A stretch of DNA of 41,593 bases, taken from positions 1 to 41,593 of the forward strand of contig CAJUJU010000034.1 of assembly GCA_910586835.1 (NCBI GenBank), written 5' to 3'. Positions within the stretch are counted from its first letter, which is position 1. Every line of letters begins with the position of its first letter. Source of the stretch: an uncultured Acetatifactor sp. (GTDB taxonomy: Bacteria > Bacillota > Clostridia > Lachnospirales > Lachnospiraceae). Made by a program: the position numbers and the translations under genes. The notes beneath the pieces are model-generated. The model was not told the DNA's origin. It saw only the letters and a program-made list of their open reading frames with translations, and ran no database searches. This document shows, piece after piece, positions 7,030-15,080 of this stretch.

Positions 7030-8580
7030 GTGGAACTGATAAAAAGGAATATACATATGGATCGCACCAAGACGGAGGCGGTCACGCAGTTTACCATCGA
7101 GGATGACGTGAATATCCCCGACAGCAAACCGGATGTGAATGCGCTGAACCTGGAAAAGGGAGAGCTTGTCATCGACGAGATAAAGCCGGGGACGGATTCC
7201 GTGAACGTTAGGGGGTATCTGTCATATGTGGTGCTTTATCACACGCTGGAGGAGGGCAGCAGTCTTGTGGTGACAGAGGGGAAGCTGCCCTTTGACGAAA
7301 AGGTGAATCTGCGGGATGTGGTGCCATCGGACAGCGTCAGCGTGGAGGGCGAGGTGGAGGATCTGACCGTGAATATGATCAATTCGCGGAAGCTGAATAT
7401 TCAGTCGCTGGTGACGCTGACGGCGAAGGTGGAGGAGCTTTACGACGAGGAGGCGCCCACTGCCGTGCACGGGGAGGAAAAGGCGGAGTATCGGCGTATG
7501 CCGCTGGAAATCGCACAGATCGCCATATGTAAAAATGATATTTTCCGTCTGAAGGAGGAGATTACGCTGCCCTCCAACTATCCCAATATCTTTCAGATCC
7601 TCTGGGATACCGTATCCCTGGGGGATGTGGAATTTAAGGCTATGGAGGAAAAGATTACACTGTCGGGGGATATCCATGTATTTCTGCTGTATGAGGGCGA
7701 GGGGGAGGAGCATCCCGTCCGATCCTTTGAGACCACCATTCCCTTCAGCGGCGCATTGGAGTGTCATGGGTGCAGGGAGGGGATGCTGCCCGACATTCGT
7801 TACCGGCTGGGACAGAAGGAGCTTGCCGTCCGCCCCGACTTTGACGGGGAGGAGCGCAGTATTGCCCTGGAGCTGGTGCTGGATTTTGTGATCCGCATCT
7901 ATGAGGAGGAAAAACTGGAGATCATCTCCGACATTTACGGCGTATCCAACGAGATCACCACTGTGACTCACAAGGCGGATCTGCGCAGGCTGCTGGCAAA
8001 GGTGACGGGAAAGACCAAGGTCACGGATCATATTCACATGAAGGTGGGAAACGTGCTGCAGCTTCTGCACAGCGAGGGAACGGTAACGCCGGAACAGCAG
8101 ACGGTTGTTGAAAACGGGATTCTTCTTCAGGGAAGCCTTACGGTGAAGATTATGTATATCACGGGTGAGGATGACGCACCCTACGGCTGTGCCCAGGCGC
8201 AGATTCCTTACAAATATACGCTGGAGGTGCCGGATATCGCCCCTGAGGATACAGACACCGTTCATGCGGAGGTGGAGCAGCTGCAGGTGACCATGCTGGA
8301 CGGAGAGGAGATGGATGTGAAAGCCGTTCTCTGCTTCTCCACAGTAGTGTTCAAATCTGTGCCGGTGGAACTGATCAGCCAGGTTTCCGTCGCACCGCTG
8401 GATACCGGAAAGATGAGCAACCTTCCGGGTATGGTAGTTTACATGGTGAAGGATGGGGATAACCTGTGGAATATCGGTAAGAAATATTATGCTCCTGTGG
8501 ATACCTTGAGGAGACTGAACGGACTGGAGACGGATGAGTTGAAGGCAGGGCAGAAACTGCTGATTGTAAAAGGAAGCTGA
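7030..8580 (+). CDS. sipL: SipL-like spore morphogenesis protein (SPOCS/DUF3794 plus LysM)
   Basis: Spore-coat assembly protein. In Clostridioides difficile SipL binds the coat ATPase SpoIVA; that partner role is known for the family and not shown here. The 516-residue product has several DUF3794/SPOCS-type stretches (for example VNVRGYLSYVVLYH, ITLSGDIHVFLLYEGEGEE and LTVKIMYITGEDDAPYG) and a C-terminal LysM of about 45 residues (YMVKDGDNLWNIGKKYY ... LKAGQKLLIVKG). I chose the GTG at 7030, 7 nt after GGAGG; upstream in-frame starts lack a ribosome site. There is no signal peptide, as expected for a mother-cell protein. A sigma-E-like promoter precedes it. Confidence 0.85.
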   Translation: MELIKRNIHMDRTKTEAVTQFTIEDDVNIPDSKPDVNALNLEKGELVIDEIKPGTDSVNVRGYLSYVVLYHTLEEGSSLVVTEGKLPFDEKVNLRDVVPSDSVSVEGEVEDLTVNMINSRKLNIQSLVTLTAKVEELYDEEAPTAVHGEEKAEYRRMPLEIAQIAICKNDIFRLKEEITLPSNYPNIFQILWDTVSLGDVEFKAMEEKITLSGDIHVFLLYEGEGEEHPVRSFETTIPFSGALECHGCREGMLPDIRYRLGQKELAVRPDFDGEERSIALELVLDFVIRIYEEEKLEIISDIYGVSNEITTVTHKADLRRLLAKVTGKTKVTDHIHMKVGNVLQLLHSEGTVTPEQQTVVENGILLQGSLTVKIMYITGEDDAPYGCAQAQIPYKYTLEVPDIAPEDTDTVHAEVEQLQVTMLDGEEMDVKAVLCFSTVVFKSVPVELISQVSVAPLDTGKMSNLPGMVVYMVKDGDNLWNIGKKYYAPVDTLRRLNGLETDELKAGQKLLIVKGS

Positions 8581-8587
8581 AAACGAT

Positions 8588-8624
8588 AAGGGGGCGCTGA
8601 GCGAATCAGCGCTTCCTTAATCTT
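8588..8624 (+). terminator. terminator after the sipL-like gene
   Basis: A 13-bp stem, AAGGGGGCGCTGA / TCAGCGCTTCCTT with two G-U pairs, and loop GCGAA, followed by AATCTTTT. The U tract is weak but the stem is strong. Confidence 0.65.
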
Positions 8625-8648
8625 TTCCGGCAGAACTTATAGTAACGG

Positions 8649-8681
8649 AAAAAACTCCGGTCTTCCAGAGGAGACCGGAGT
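8649..8681 (-). terminator. terminator of the minus-strand gene at 8715
   Basis: Perfect 10-bp stem ACTCCGGTCT / AGACCGGAGT with an 8-nt loop. On the minus strand it is followed by a run of six T. It closes the minus-strand block, convergent with the sipL-like gene. Confidence 0.85.
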
Positions 8682-8714
8682 CTTGAAATACATGGTGTAC
8701 CTGACGGCGTATGT

Positions 8715-9341
8715 TTATTCGGCGTCTACCGGGGTTTTATTTGCCGCAGCCATCTCGTCAAAGCCCTTCATTACCGCATCGTAGGTGCGCTGTGAGATGT
8801 CGGGAAGCTTGCCGCCCCAGGTCTTCTCGGCCTGCTCATAACCTTTTTTGAAGGCGGAACGCATTTCCTCGATCTTGTCGGGATCTCCGCCGGTGAGAGC
8901 GGTGGCAAAGTCAAGGATTCTCTTGGAGGTCTGATCTACGCCCCAGTAGCCGTCCTCAGCGATATCGGCCTGAGCCTGCAGCTTTGTGGCGGGATCAACG
9001 GTAAAGTTACCCTCTCTCAGGAAGGACCAGATATCGTTTGCCTTGCCGTAGGTGTTTGCCTGTCCGGACATCATCTTTTCTACCAGGCTGCGCAGCTGAG
9101 CGGTGCGCGCATCGGCATCGGCCTTCAGCTTGTTGATCAGGTTGGTATCCGGCTTATAGGTCTTCTTTGCAGTGGAGTCCGCAGTCTCCTTGGAAGGCTC
9201 ATATACTACGCCGGTGCCGGCAGCGGTATTTTTGTTTTCTGTCTTTGACTCGTTGGTTTCGGCAGCCTTTGTGTTCTCGGTGTTGGAATAGTTGTAGGCA
9301 GCTGTAACCTGGGTTGCTGATGTAACTCCGTTTACACTCAT
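8715..9341 (-). CDS. uncharacterised protein, possibly motility-regulated
   Basis: A 208-residue protein with no signal peptide or membrane segment. The first 60 residues are low-complexity, rich in Thr, Asn, Ala and Glu. The C-terminal half is ordered (DNA equivalents of DIWSFLREGNFTVDP, EDGYWGVDQTSKRILDFA, KKGYEQAEKTWGGKLPDIS). The C-terminal pattern recalls proteins loosely labelled hydrogenase-4 component G in flagellated bacteria, a name that does not describe function. I do not recognise a proven role. AGAGGG precedes the ATG. A sigma-D-like promoter match lies 130 nt upstream. A strong terminator follows. Confidence 0.75.
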   Translation of the reverse strand: MSVNGVTSATQVTAAYNYSNTENTKAAETNESKTENKNTAAGTGVVYEPSKETADSTAKKTYKPDTNLINKLKADADARTAQLRSLVEKMMSGQANTYGKANDIWSFLREGNFTVDPATKLQAQADIAEDGYWGVDQTSKRILDFATALTGGDPDKIEEMRSAFKKGYEQAEKTWGGKLPDISQRTYDAVMKGFDEMAAANKTPVDAE

Positions 9342-9473
9342 AATTATCCCTCTTTCTGGCGTTGTACGCCCTTTTTATTTCCGCGGACAATGGCCAAAGC
9401 CTCCGGAAGTTCTGTCTCAGGAATCCCTGGCGAATGCCGCGAATGTTGCATCATCCATGATTTGGTATATTTT

Positions 9474-9501
9474 ATTTCGGCAGATCCGCTGGGAGAATTT
9501 A
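9474..9501 (-). promoter_or_regulatory. sigma-D (sigma-28) type promoter match
   Basis: On the minus strand TAAA (9498-9501), 16 nt, then GCCGAAAT (9474-9481). The Bacillus subtilis sigma-D consensus is TAAA-N14-16-GCCGATAT, so there is one mismatch. The TAAA overlaps the stop codon of the upstream DUF1934 gene. It points at the gene 8715-9341. Confidence 0.4.
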
Positions 9502-9936
9502 GACCTTTTCCGATAAATTTCTGATTTTTAAGGAGAGTCTGTTCCGGGAAAGGAGCCTGTTTTCCGCCAGGAGGCGATAGGTGAGCTGAAGGGTTCCGCC
9601 GTCGTCGGACCAGAGGCTTCGTATATCCTCCGTGCACACCTCAAGCGGGAAGGAGCCATAGGGCGTCACATAGTCTGTGCGGCAGGTCTTTCCGACCTCA
9701 AAGAGCATGCGGGAGCATACGGCTCCTCTTCTGGTCAGTTCCGTGACACGATCTTTTATCTTCAGCGTGGTGCGTGTGCTGCCGCCCGTCTCCGGGTCGG
9801 GCTCTTCATACAGGAGATAGCGGCTGCCGTTTTGAACGAAATACTGTCCCTGAATGTTCAGTTCAGTGATTGTTTCCCGGCCTTCTTCATCCAGCTGGGA
9901 CCCCCTGACAATTATGGATACTTCCTGCGTGGGCAC
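9499..9936 (-). CDS. DUF1934 (YwiB-like) beta-barrel protein
   Basis: Small cytosolic protein of 145 residues in the DUF1934 family, a calycin-like beta-barrel fold of unknown function. Visible family features are the opening VSIIVRGSQ with a Gly-rich strand, IQGQYFVQNGSRYLLYEEP, and the YGSFPLEVCT segment near residue 95. It starts with GTG one base past the murI stop, with GGAGG within the end of murI placed 6 nt before it, so translation is coupled to murI. The two genes are probably co-transcribed. Confidence 0.85.
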   Translation of the reverse strand: MPTQEVSIIVRGSQLDEEGRETITELNIQGQYFVQNGSRYLLYEEPDPETGGSTRTTLKIKDRVTELTRRGAVCSRMLFEVGKTCRTDYVTPYGSFPLEVCTEDIRSLWSDDGGTLQLTYRLLAENRLLSRNRLSLKIRNLSEKV

Positions 9937-9937
9937 A

Positions 9938-10780
9938 CTATACCTCCTCTATGTTGACTGTCTTTGCGGACAGAATACCGTATTTGATAATGGAGTTGGC
10001 AAAGCGTACAAATTTTTCCGCTTTGTCGCTGACATAAAACTGATATTTGTTGCTTCCCAGTCCCGGAGGATCCTGGTTGAGCATATCGTTGTCGGACAGC
10101 ATCTGTCTCAGCTCCAGAGCGGTTTCATAGGCGGGATTTACCAGAGTCACATCTTTTCCGATAATCCTGCCCAGCGTGGAGCGGATCAGCGGGTAATGTG
10201 TGCAGCCCAGGATCAGAGTATCGATACCGATGTCGATGAGCTCCGTCAGATAACGGCGGGCAATCTCATCCGTCACGGGATCCTCCCAAAGCCCCTCCTC
10301 CACAAGCGGGACAAAGAGGGGACAGGCTTTCTCGTAGATGGTAACGCCGTCATTGAGCTCTCTTATGTATCTGGTATACATCTGACTGCTGATGGTAGCC
10401 TCTGTGGCGATGACTCCGATCCTGCCGTTGCGGGTCGCATTGATGGCAGTTCTTGCACCGGGCTTCACCACGCCGATGATCGGAATGTCCGTTTCCTGTT
10501 CCAGCTTATGTATGGCATAGGCGCTGGCCGTGTTGCAGGCCACCACAATGGTTTTGACCTGAAAGCTGCGGAGAAACCGGACGATCTGTTCCGCGTACCG
10601 CGTTACCGTCTCTCTGGATTTGCTGCCGTAGGGAACCCGGGCGGTGTCTCCGAAATATATGATTTTTTCGTTGGGGATCTGGCGCATGATCTCCCGGGCT
10701 ACGGTGAGTCCGCCGACGCCGGAATCAAAGACCCCGATGGGGGCGTCCCTGCGCATCAGTTCTCTGTTGATCTGTCCCAT
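9938..10780 (-). CDS. murI: glutamate racemase
   Basis: Cytosolic enzyme converting L- to D-glutamate for peptidoglycan. The 280-residue product starts at the ATG at 10780, which has GGGAGG 7 nt upstream; an in-frame ATG at 10795 has no ribosome site. Signatures are PIGVFDSGVGGLTV, VACNTAS with catalytic C82 and LGCTHYPLI with C193, both Cys being present as required. Length is normal. Its start lies within the 3' end of the small membrane-protein gene (25-nt overlap), and DUF1934 follows almost without a gap. Confidence 0.96.
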   Translation of the reverse strand: MGQINRELMRRDAPIGVFDSGVGGLTVAREIMRQIPNEKIIYFGDTARVPYGSKSRETVTRYAEQIVRFLRSFQVKTIVVACNTASAYAIHKLEQETDIPIIGVVKPGARTAINATRNGRIGVIATEATISSQMYTRYIRELNDGVTIYEKACPLFVPLVEEGLWEDPVTDEIARRYLTELIDIGIDTLILGCTHYPLIRSTLGRIIGKDVTLVNPAYETALELRQMLSDNDMLNQDPPGLGSNKYQFYVSDKAEKFVRFANSIIKYGILSAKTVNIEEV

Positions 10781-11085
10781 GAAAATGCCTCCCATAAAGC
10801 ATTCAGCTCTGTGAGCAGGCGGCTGCGGAACCGGATGCTGCCGCGGTCGGCGTTCAGCAGTTCCAGATAGAGGCTGCCGTTTAAGTCAAAATCCCGTTCC
10901 TGAAGGACTTCCGACCCGTCCGATGTTCCGGCAATTACCTTGACCGTATCGGGGGTCAGGGTGAGCTCGGGATACAGAAGCCCCCACCAGCCGAGTGCTG
11001 CGCACAACGCTGTGACAATGCGTATTCTGATTCTTTCTTTTCTGTTTTTTTCCTTGCCGTTTCCTGTATTCCATCCGATTCTCAT
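10756..11085 (-). CDS. small one-pass membrane protein
   Basis: A 109-residue protein with a very basic N-terminus (KEKNRKERIRIRIV), one hydrophobic segment at about 23-38 and a mixed outer portion (LTLTPDTVKVIAGTSDGSEV). The ATG at 11085 is preceded by GAGG with a 7-nt gap. It overlaps the start of murI by 25 nt, so the two are translationally coupled, and the real ribosome site of murI lies inside this gene. I recognise no family. The topology suggests cytoplasm-in, C-terminus out. Confidence 0.65.
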   Translation of the reverse strand: MRIGWNTGNGKEKNRKERIRIRIVTALCAALGWWGLLYPELTLTPDTVKVIAGTSDGSEVLQERDFDLNGSLYLELLNADRGSIRFRSRLLTELNALWEAFSWDRSTEN

Positions 11086-11144
11086 GCAATAACCTCACTT
11101 TCTGTAAGATAGATTATTGCCGGAGAAACCGGTTCTATACCGTT

Positions 11145-11834
11145 TCAGGCCCGGAGATTTCCGCTGTCAAGGCGGATCCGGCGGATGATGGCCTTTTTCT
11201 GGTTGTCGATGTGGGTTCTTGCGGCCTCCGCAGCTGTCTCCTTATCCTTCCCGACGATGCTTTGATAGATAATTCTATGCTCCTCCACCAGGTTTTCATG
11301 CTGGCTGGAATCCTTAATGTACTCAAAGCGGTAACGGTACATCTGTTCCGACAGATTGTTGACAAGCTGGATCAGGCGCTGGTTTCCGGTGGCCTGCACA
11401 ATGATATCATGAAGGGCAACGTCTGCCTGGGCAATCTTTTTGGCGTCGCCGGTCTTTACTGCGGCCTCGAAGGCATCGCAGGACTGTCTGAGACTTTCCA
11501 GTCCGGCCTCCGTGATCCGGTCGCATGCCAGCTCCGCACACAAAGCGTCAAGCGCTCTGCGCACCTCCAGCACATCGCTCATGCTTTTTTCCGTGATCTG
11601 AGCCACCTCCGCGCCGCGGCGGGGAATCATGGTTACAAGCCCCTCCAGCTCCAGCTTGTGGATGGCTTCCCGGATGGGGGTGCGGCTGACGCCGAGCCGG
11701 TTGGCGAGATGGATCTCCATGAGTCTTTCGCCGGGCTTCAGTTCTCCTGTGAGAATCGCCTGGCGAAGCGTGTTGAAAACCACGTCCCGCAGGGGCAGAA
11801 ATTCATTCATTTCCGACTGGAGAAAATCCTGCAT
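11145..11834 (-). CDS. GntR-family transcriptional regulator, FCD (FadR) subfamily
   Basis: DNA-binding regulator of 229 residues. The N-terminal winged helix (about 12-75) contains the GntR pattern GELKPGERLMEIHLANRLGV and SRTPIREAIHKLELEGLV. The all-helical FCD ligand domain follows (about 80-215), with the metal- or acid-binding residues likely in ALHDIIVQATGN and HRIIYQSI. The ATG at 11834 follows AAGAGGTG. It lies 19 nt after ispE and so shares its promoter, which carries two TTGTATACAA-like palindromes, the site type typical of FCD regulators. Auto-control of the ispE operon is therefore likely, although the effector is unknown. Confidence 0.9.
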   Translation of the reverse strand: MQDFLQSEMNEFLPLRDVVFNTLRQAILTGELKPGERLMEIHLANRLGVSRTPIREAIHKLELEGLVTMIPRRGAEVAQITEKSMSDVLEVRRALDALCAELACDRITEAGLESLRQSCDAFEAAVKTGDAKKIAQADVALHDIIVQATGNQRLIQLVNNLSEQMYRYRFEYIKDSSQHENLVEEHRIIYQSIVGKDKETAAEAARTHIDNQKKAIIRRIRLDSGNLRA

Positions 11835-11853
11835 GTATATCACCTCTTGTTTT

Positions 11854-12711
11854 CTACAGAAATGTGGTCAGGAAAATCTGTGCTGAAAAAGCTTCTGTCT
11901 TCAGCGTGTCAAAGGCATGCCGTGCCCTTTCCTGATCCGTGAAGATTCCAAAGACTGTGGGGCCGCTGCCGCTCATGAGACTGCCTGCTGCGCCGGCTGA
12001 CAGCATTTTTTCCTTAATGTCCCGGATGACGGGATACGCGGGGACGGTGACGGTCTCCAGCACATTCCCCATGCGGTTCAGAATACCCTGCAGGCTGCCT
12101 TCCTTCAGGGCGTTTACCATTCCGTCGATATCGGGGTGGTTGAGAGAGCCTGCAGCATCCAGGTGCTCATAGACGTATTTTGTGGATACGCCGATATCCG
12201 GTTTTATCACCAGTACACGACAGGCGGGAGGGGAGGGAAGCGGGGTCAGCTTTTCTCCGATGCCCTCTGCCAGGGCGGTTCCGCCCAGAATACAATAGGG
12301 AACGTCCGCGCCCACGGACACCGACAGTTCCATCAGCTCTTTGTCGGGGAGGCCAAGCCGGAAGAGGGTATTCATTCCCTTCATGGCCGCGGCGGCGTCG
12401 GTGCTTCCTCCTGCCATTCCGGCTGCTATGGGGATGCGTTTTTTCAGATGAAAGCGAACGCCGCCCGGGATGTGGAAGGTCTCCTGCATCAGGCGCGCGG
12501 CCTTACAGACCAGGTTGCTCTCATCGGTGGGAAGCTCCTCCGAGTCCGCAGTCATGGAGAGCCCCTCCGGTGTCTTTTCCAGAGTCAGCTCGTCGCAAAT
12601 CCCCACGGACTGCATGATCATTTTCACCTGATGGTATCCGTTTGGGAGCCTGCCTGTCACATCCAGGCCAAGATTGATTTTGGCGTATGCTTTGAGTGTG
12701 CACCGATCCAT
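11854..12711 (-). CDS. ispE: 4-diphosphocytidyl-2-C-methyl-D-erythritol kinase
   Basis: GHMP-family kinase of the non-mevalonate (MEP) isoprenoid pathway, phosphorylating CDP-methylerythritol. The 285-residue product opens with AYAKINLGLDVTGRLPNGYH, the usual N-terminal block. The ATP loop is PIAAGMAGGSTDAAAA and the C-terminal motif is LMSGSGPTVFG. Length is typical. It is the first gene of a two-gene unit with the GntR regulator, under the sigma-A promoter at 12766-12794. Pairing of ispE with an FCD regulator is a little unusual. Confidence 0.96.
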   Translation of the reverse strand: MDRCTLKAYAKINLGLDVTGRLPNGYHQVKMIMQSVGICDELTLEKTPEGLSMTADSEELPTDESNLVCKAARLMQETFHIPGGVRFHLKKRIPIAAGMAGGSTDAAAAMKGMNTLFRLGLPDKELMELSVSVGADVPYCILGGTALAEGIGEKLTPLPSPPACRVLVIKPDIGVSTKYVYEHLDAAGSLNHPDIDGMVNALKEGSLQGILNRMGNVLETVTVPAYPVIRDIKEKMLSAGAAGSLMSGSGPTVFGIFTDQERARHAFDTLKTEAFSAQIFLTTFL

Positions 12712-12744
12712 AAGGTACTCCTTTGTCTGATAACTGTTTGTATT

Positions 12745-12776
12745 TTGTATACAAGATTGTACTTAATTATATACAA
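12745..12776 (-). promoter_or_regulatory. two TTGTATACAA-like operators at the ispE promoter
   Basis: Site 1 is the perfect palindrome TTGTATACAA (12745-12754). Site 2 is TTATATACAA on the plus strand (12767-12776), one base off, and covers the -10. Centres are 22 bp apart, about two helical turns, so two dimers would lie on the same face. A further pair of arms, GATTGTA (12755-12761) / TACAATC (12772-12778), spans the gap. FCD-type GntR proteins are known to bind such sites, and the gene for one is in this operon. Confidence 0.6.
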
Positions 12777-12794
12777 TCCTGCCGGGTTCGTCAA
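12766..12794 (-). promoter_or_regulatory. ispE operon sigma-A promoter
   Basis: On the minus strand TTGACG (12789-12794), a 17-nt spacer and a perfect TATAAT (12766-12771), about 50 nt before the ispE ATG. This is one of the best promoter matches in the window. Confidence 0.8.
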
Positions 12795-12915
12795 CAGAAA
12801 GTAAAATCAGCCCCACAGGATTGTGCCCATATATCTCTGTCAGGCAGACAGGGACATATCATTATCCCGGGGGCTGGTTTGGTCTGTTCGTTATTGCAGG
12901 GCAATCTGCCGCAGG

Positions 12916-13392
12916 CTATTTGATGGGTTTGGCGCCGGCTTTTTCCTGTGCGGCCTCTATGGCGCGCTTGAAACGGCTCTTCTTTTTCTCCGGCTGGACG
13001 ATCTGCTTTCCGTGCAGGCCCTTTACATCAAGGACATAGATGCCGCTGACCACGGCCTTGACTTCCTTCTTGACGGGAACGGAATCGTAAATCTTGTCAT
13101 CGCAGATGAGAGACATGATCTGCGGCCCCACCTTTGCCTTGATGATGGGAAGTTTGGAGCCCCGCATGGCCTTGGGGGTCTGATCCAGCACCATCTGCGG
13201 AAGTCCGGCATCCCGCAGCTTCATCCGCTTCTTGTCTATGATGAGCATGGAGACGGTCTGCTTGTTTGCCTCCAGCATTGCCTGCTGCTCTGCCTGCTTT
13301 TTCTGCGCCTTTTTTCCCAGAAAATACAGAACTACAATAATTGCGATAAGTACCACCGCGACAACGATTAGAACAATCATCCATGGTTTCAT
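12916..13392 (-). CDS. uncharacterised one-pass membrane protein
   Basis: A 158-residue protein with a single N-terminal membrane helix (about 4-26, rich in Val and Ile) and then a basic, Gln- and Lys-rich linker. A compact domain follows (VSMLIIDKKRMKLRDAGLP ... LPIIKAKVGPQIMSLICDD ... VKAVVSGIYVLDVKG). The C-terminus is basic (PEKKKSRFKRAIEAAQEKAG). The domain looks cytosolic. I have no named family for it. AAGGAGGGG precedes the ATG. It is divergent from the cardiolipin synthase gene. The 200 bases between its stop and ispE hold only the ispE promoter and operators. Confidence 0.75.
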   Translation of the reverse strand: MKPWMIVLIVVAVVLIAIIVVLYFLGKKAQKKQAEQQAMLEANKQTVSMLIIDKKRMKLRDAGLPQMVLDQTPKAMRGSKLPIIKAKVGPQIMSLICDDKIYDSVPVKKEVKAVVSGIYVLDVKGLHGKQIVQPEKKKSRFKRAIEAAQEKAGAKPIK

Positions 13393-13418
13393 AAAATAAT
13401 ACCCCTCCTTACTGCATC

Positions 13419-13448
13419 ATTCTAGCACAGTTTCCCCGGAAGAAGCAA
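13419..13448 (-). promoter_or_regulatory. promoter of the one-pass membrane protein gene
   Basis: On the minus strand TTGCTT (13443-13448), 18 nt, then TAGAAT (13419-13424) preceded by TGC as an extended -10. It lies about 30 nt before the ATG. Confidence 0.5.
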
Positions 13449-13552
13449 CATAATTGTCTTTTTTGGAGATTTTTTTCGTAAATTATGATATGCTAATAAA
13501 ATCGGGCCGGCGGAAGCCGGATCCGGTGAAAAAATGTCGGCGGGGATTTGCT

Positions 13553-15019
13553 GTGGATAATATGAGTACCATGTGGAAGGTAATGATGTTTGCGGCGGGA
13601 AGTATGCTGTTCTGGAACATGCTTTTTGCCATAGCGATTGTTTTTTTTGAGAGGCGGGATCCGAAGAGCGTTTGGGCGTGGCTGCTTCTGCTGTTCTTTC
13701 TGCCCGGCATCGGTTTTGTTTTCTACCTGTTTCTCGGCGTGGATCTGCGCAAGCGGAAAATGTTTCAGGAAAAGGAGCTGGAGGATAACATCCATGAGAT
13801 CATCCGGGATCAGAAGCTTTTGCTGAAAGACCGGCCGGATAAAATCAGAAGCGACGCTGCGGAATATACGGATCTGATCATGTATAATATGGAGACGGCG
13901 GATGCGGTTCTGCTGGGGGAAAACGATATTGATATCTTTACGGACGGAAACGAAAAATTCGACGCTCTGATTGCGGATTTGGAGACGGCGGAGCATTTTA
14001 TCCATCTGCAGTACTATATTATCCGAAACGACGTGCTTTTTCAGCGGATTGTGGAGGTGCTGAAGAAAAAGGCGGCGGAAGGGGTGGTGGTCAGGGTGCT
14101 TTTTGACGGAATGGGCTGCCGCAGCGTCAGGCGCAGCTACTGGAGACAGCTGGAGGCTGCGGGAATCCGGACCGCGGAATTCTTTCCCGCCATACTGGGC
14201 AGGCTGCAGCTTCGTATCAACTACAGGAATCACCGGAAGATCGTGGTCATCGACAACAGGACGGCCTATGTGGGGGGCTTTAATATCGGCAGGGAGTATA
14301 TTGACCTGGATCCCCGGTTCGGGCATTGGCGGGACACGCATCTGCGCATTACCGGAGAGGGAGTGCTGGGGCTGCAGCTTCGGTTTATTCTGGACTGGAA
14401 TTATGCCGCCGGGGAGAAGCTGTTTGAAGACAGCCGCCTGCTGCTGGTTCCTCCCAAGGGGGAGCGGGATCATTGTGCGCTTCAGATCATCAGCAGCGGC
14501 CCGGATAATTCACTGGAGCAGATTCGGGACAACTATATCCGCCTGATCACAAAGGCGAAAAAGAGGATCTGTATTCAGACGCCCTATTTTATTCCGGACG
14601 AAGCGGTGCTGAATTCTCTGCTGATAGCGGTGCGTTCCGGCATAGAGGTGAATCTGATGATTCCCTGCAAGCCGGATCATCCCTTTGTGTACTGGGCGAC
14701 CTATTCCTATATGGGCGAGCTGCTGAGGGCAGGAGCCAACTGCTATACCTATGACAATGGCTTTCTCCACAGCAAGGGAATCATCGTGGACGGGGAGATC
14801 CTCTGCTATGGCACGGCAAATATGGATATCCGCTCATTTGCGCTGAATTTCGAGGTGAACGCCGTGGTGTACAGCAAAAAGAAGGCGGAACAGATGGAGG
14901 AGATCTTTCGGGAGGATTTGAAGTACTGCACGCAGATCACCATGGATTCCTATGCGGCAAGATGCCTCAAAATCCGTTTCAAGGAACAGGTGTGCAGGCT
15001 GATGTCACCGTTGTTGTAA
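13553..15019 (+). CDS. cls: cardiolipin synthase (two-PLD type)
   Basis: Membrane enzyme that joins phosphatidylglycerol molecules to make cardiolipin. From the GTG at 13553 it has 488 residues; ATG at 13562 is a near alternative, and an open frame reaches back to 13454 without a ribosome site. Two N-terminal membrane helices (about 9-30 and 41-60) precede two phospholipase D motifs, NHRKIVVIDNRTAYVGGFN and LHSKGIIVDGEILCYGTANMD-like, each H-x-K-x4-D. Length fits. A weak promoter (TTGGAG, 17 nt, TGATAT near 13463-13491) is possible. Confidence 0.93.
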   Translation: MDNMSTMWKVMMFAAGSMLFWNMLFAIAIVFFERRDPKSVWAWLLLLFFLPGIGFVFYLFLGVDLRKRKMFQEKELEDNIHEIIRDQKLLLKDRPDKIRSDAAEYTDLIMYNMETADAVLLGENDIDIFTDGNEKFDALIADLETAEHFIHLQYYIIRNDVLFQRIVEVLKKKAAEGVVVRVLFDGMGCRSVRRSYWRQLEAAGIRTAEFFPAILGRLQLRINYRNHRKIVVIDNRTAYVGGFNIGREYIDLDPRFGHWRDTHLRITGEGVLGLQLRFILDWNYAAGEKLFEDSRLLLVPPKGERDHCALQIISSGPDNSLEQIRDNYIRLITKAKKRICIQTPYFIPDEAVLNSLLIAVRSGIEVNLMIPCKPDHPFVYWATYSYMGELLRAGANCYTYDNGFLHSKGIIVDGEILCYGTANMDIRSFALNFEVNAVVYSKKKAEQMEEIFREDLKYCTQITMDSYAARCLKIRFKEQVCRLMSPLL

Positions 15020-15048
15020 TTGCAAAATGTGGAATGATATGTTATAAA
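15020..15048 (+). promoter_or_regulatory. promoter of the foldase lipoprotein gene
   Basis: TTGCAA (15020-15025), 17 nt, TATAAA (15043-15048), beginning right after the cls stop codon and about 33 nt before the next ATG. Confidence 0.55.
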
Positions 15049-15080
15049 GAATAAAAGAAAAACGAGGAAAGGCAGAAAAG

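Noticed and set aside
7625..7891. Second-frame protein inside the sipL-like gene
   Set aside because: A shadow frame of the real gene; no ribosome site and no recognisable motif.
9344..9637. 97-codon minus-strand frame upstream of the gene at 8715
   Set aside because: It overlaps the DUF1934 gene in another frame, has no ribosome site, and its composition looks random.
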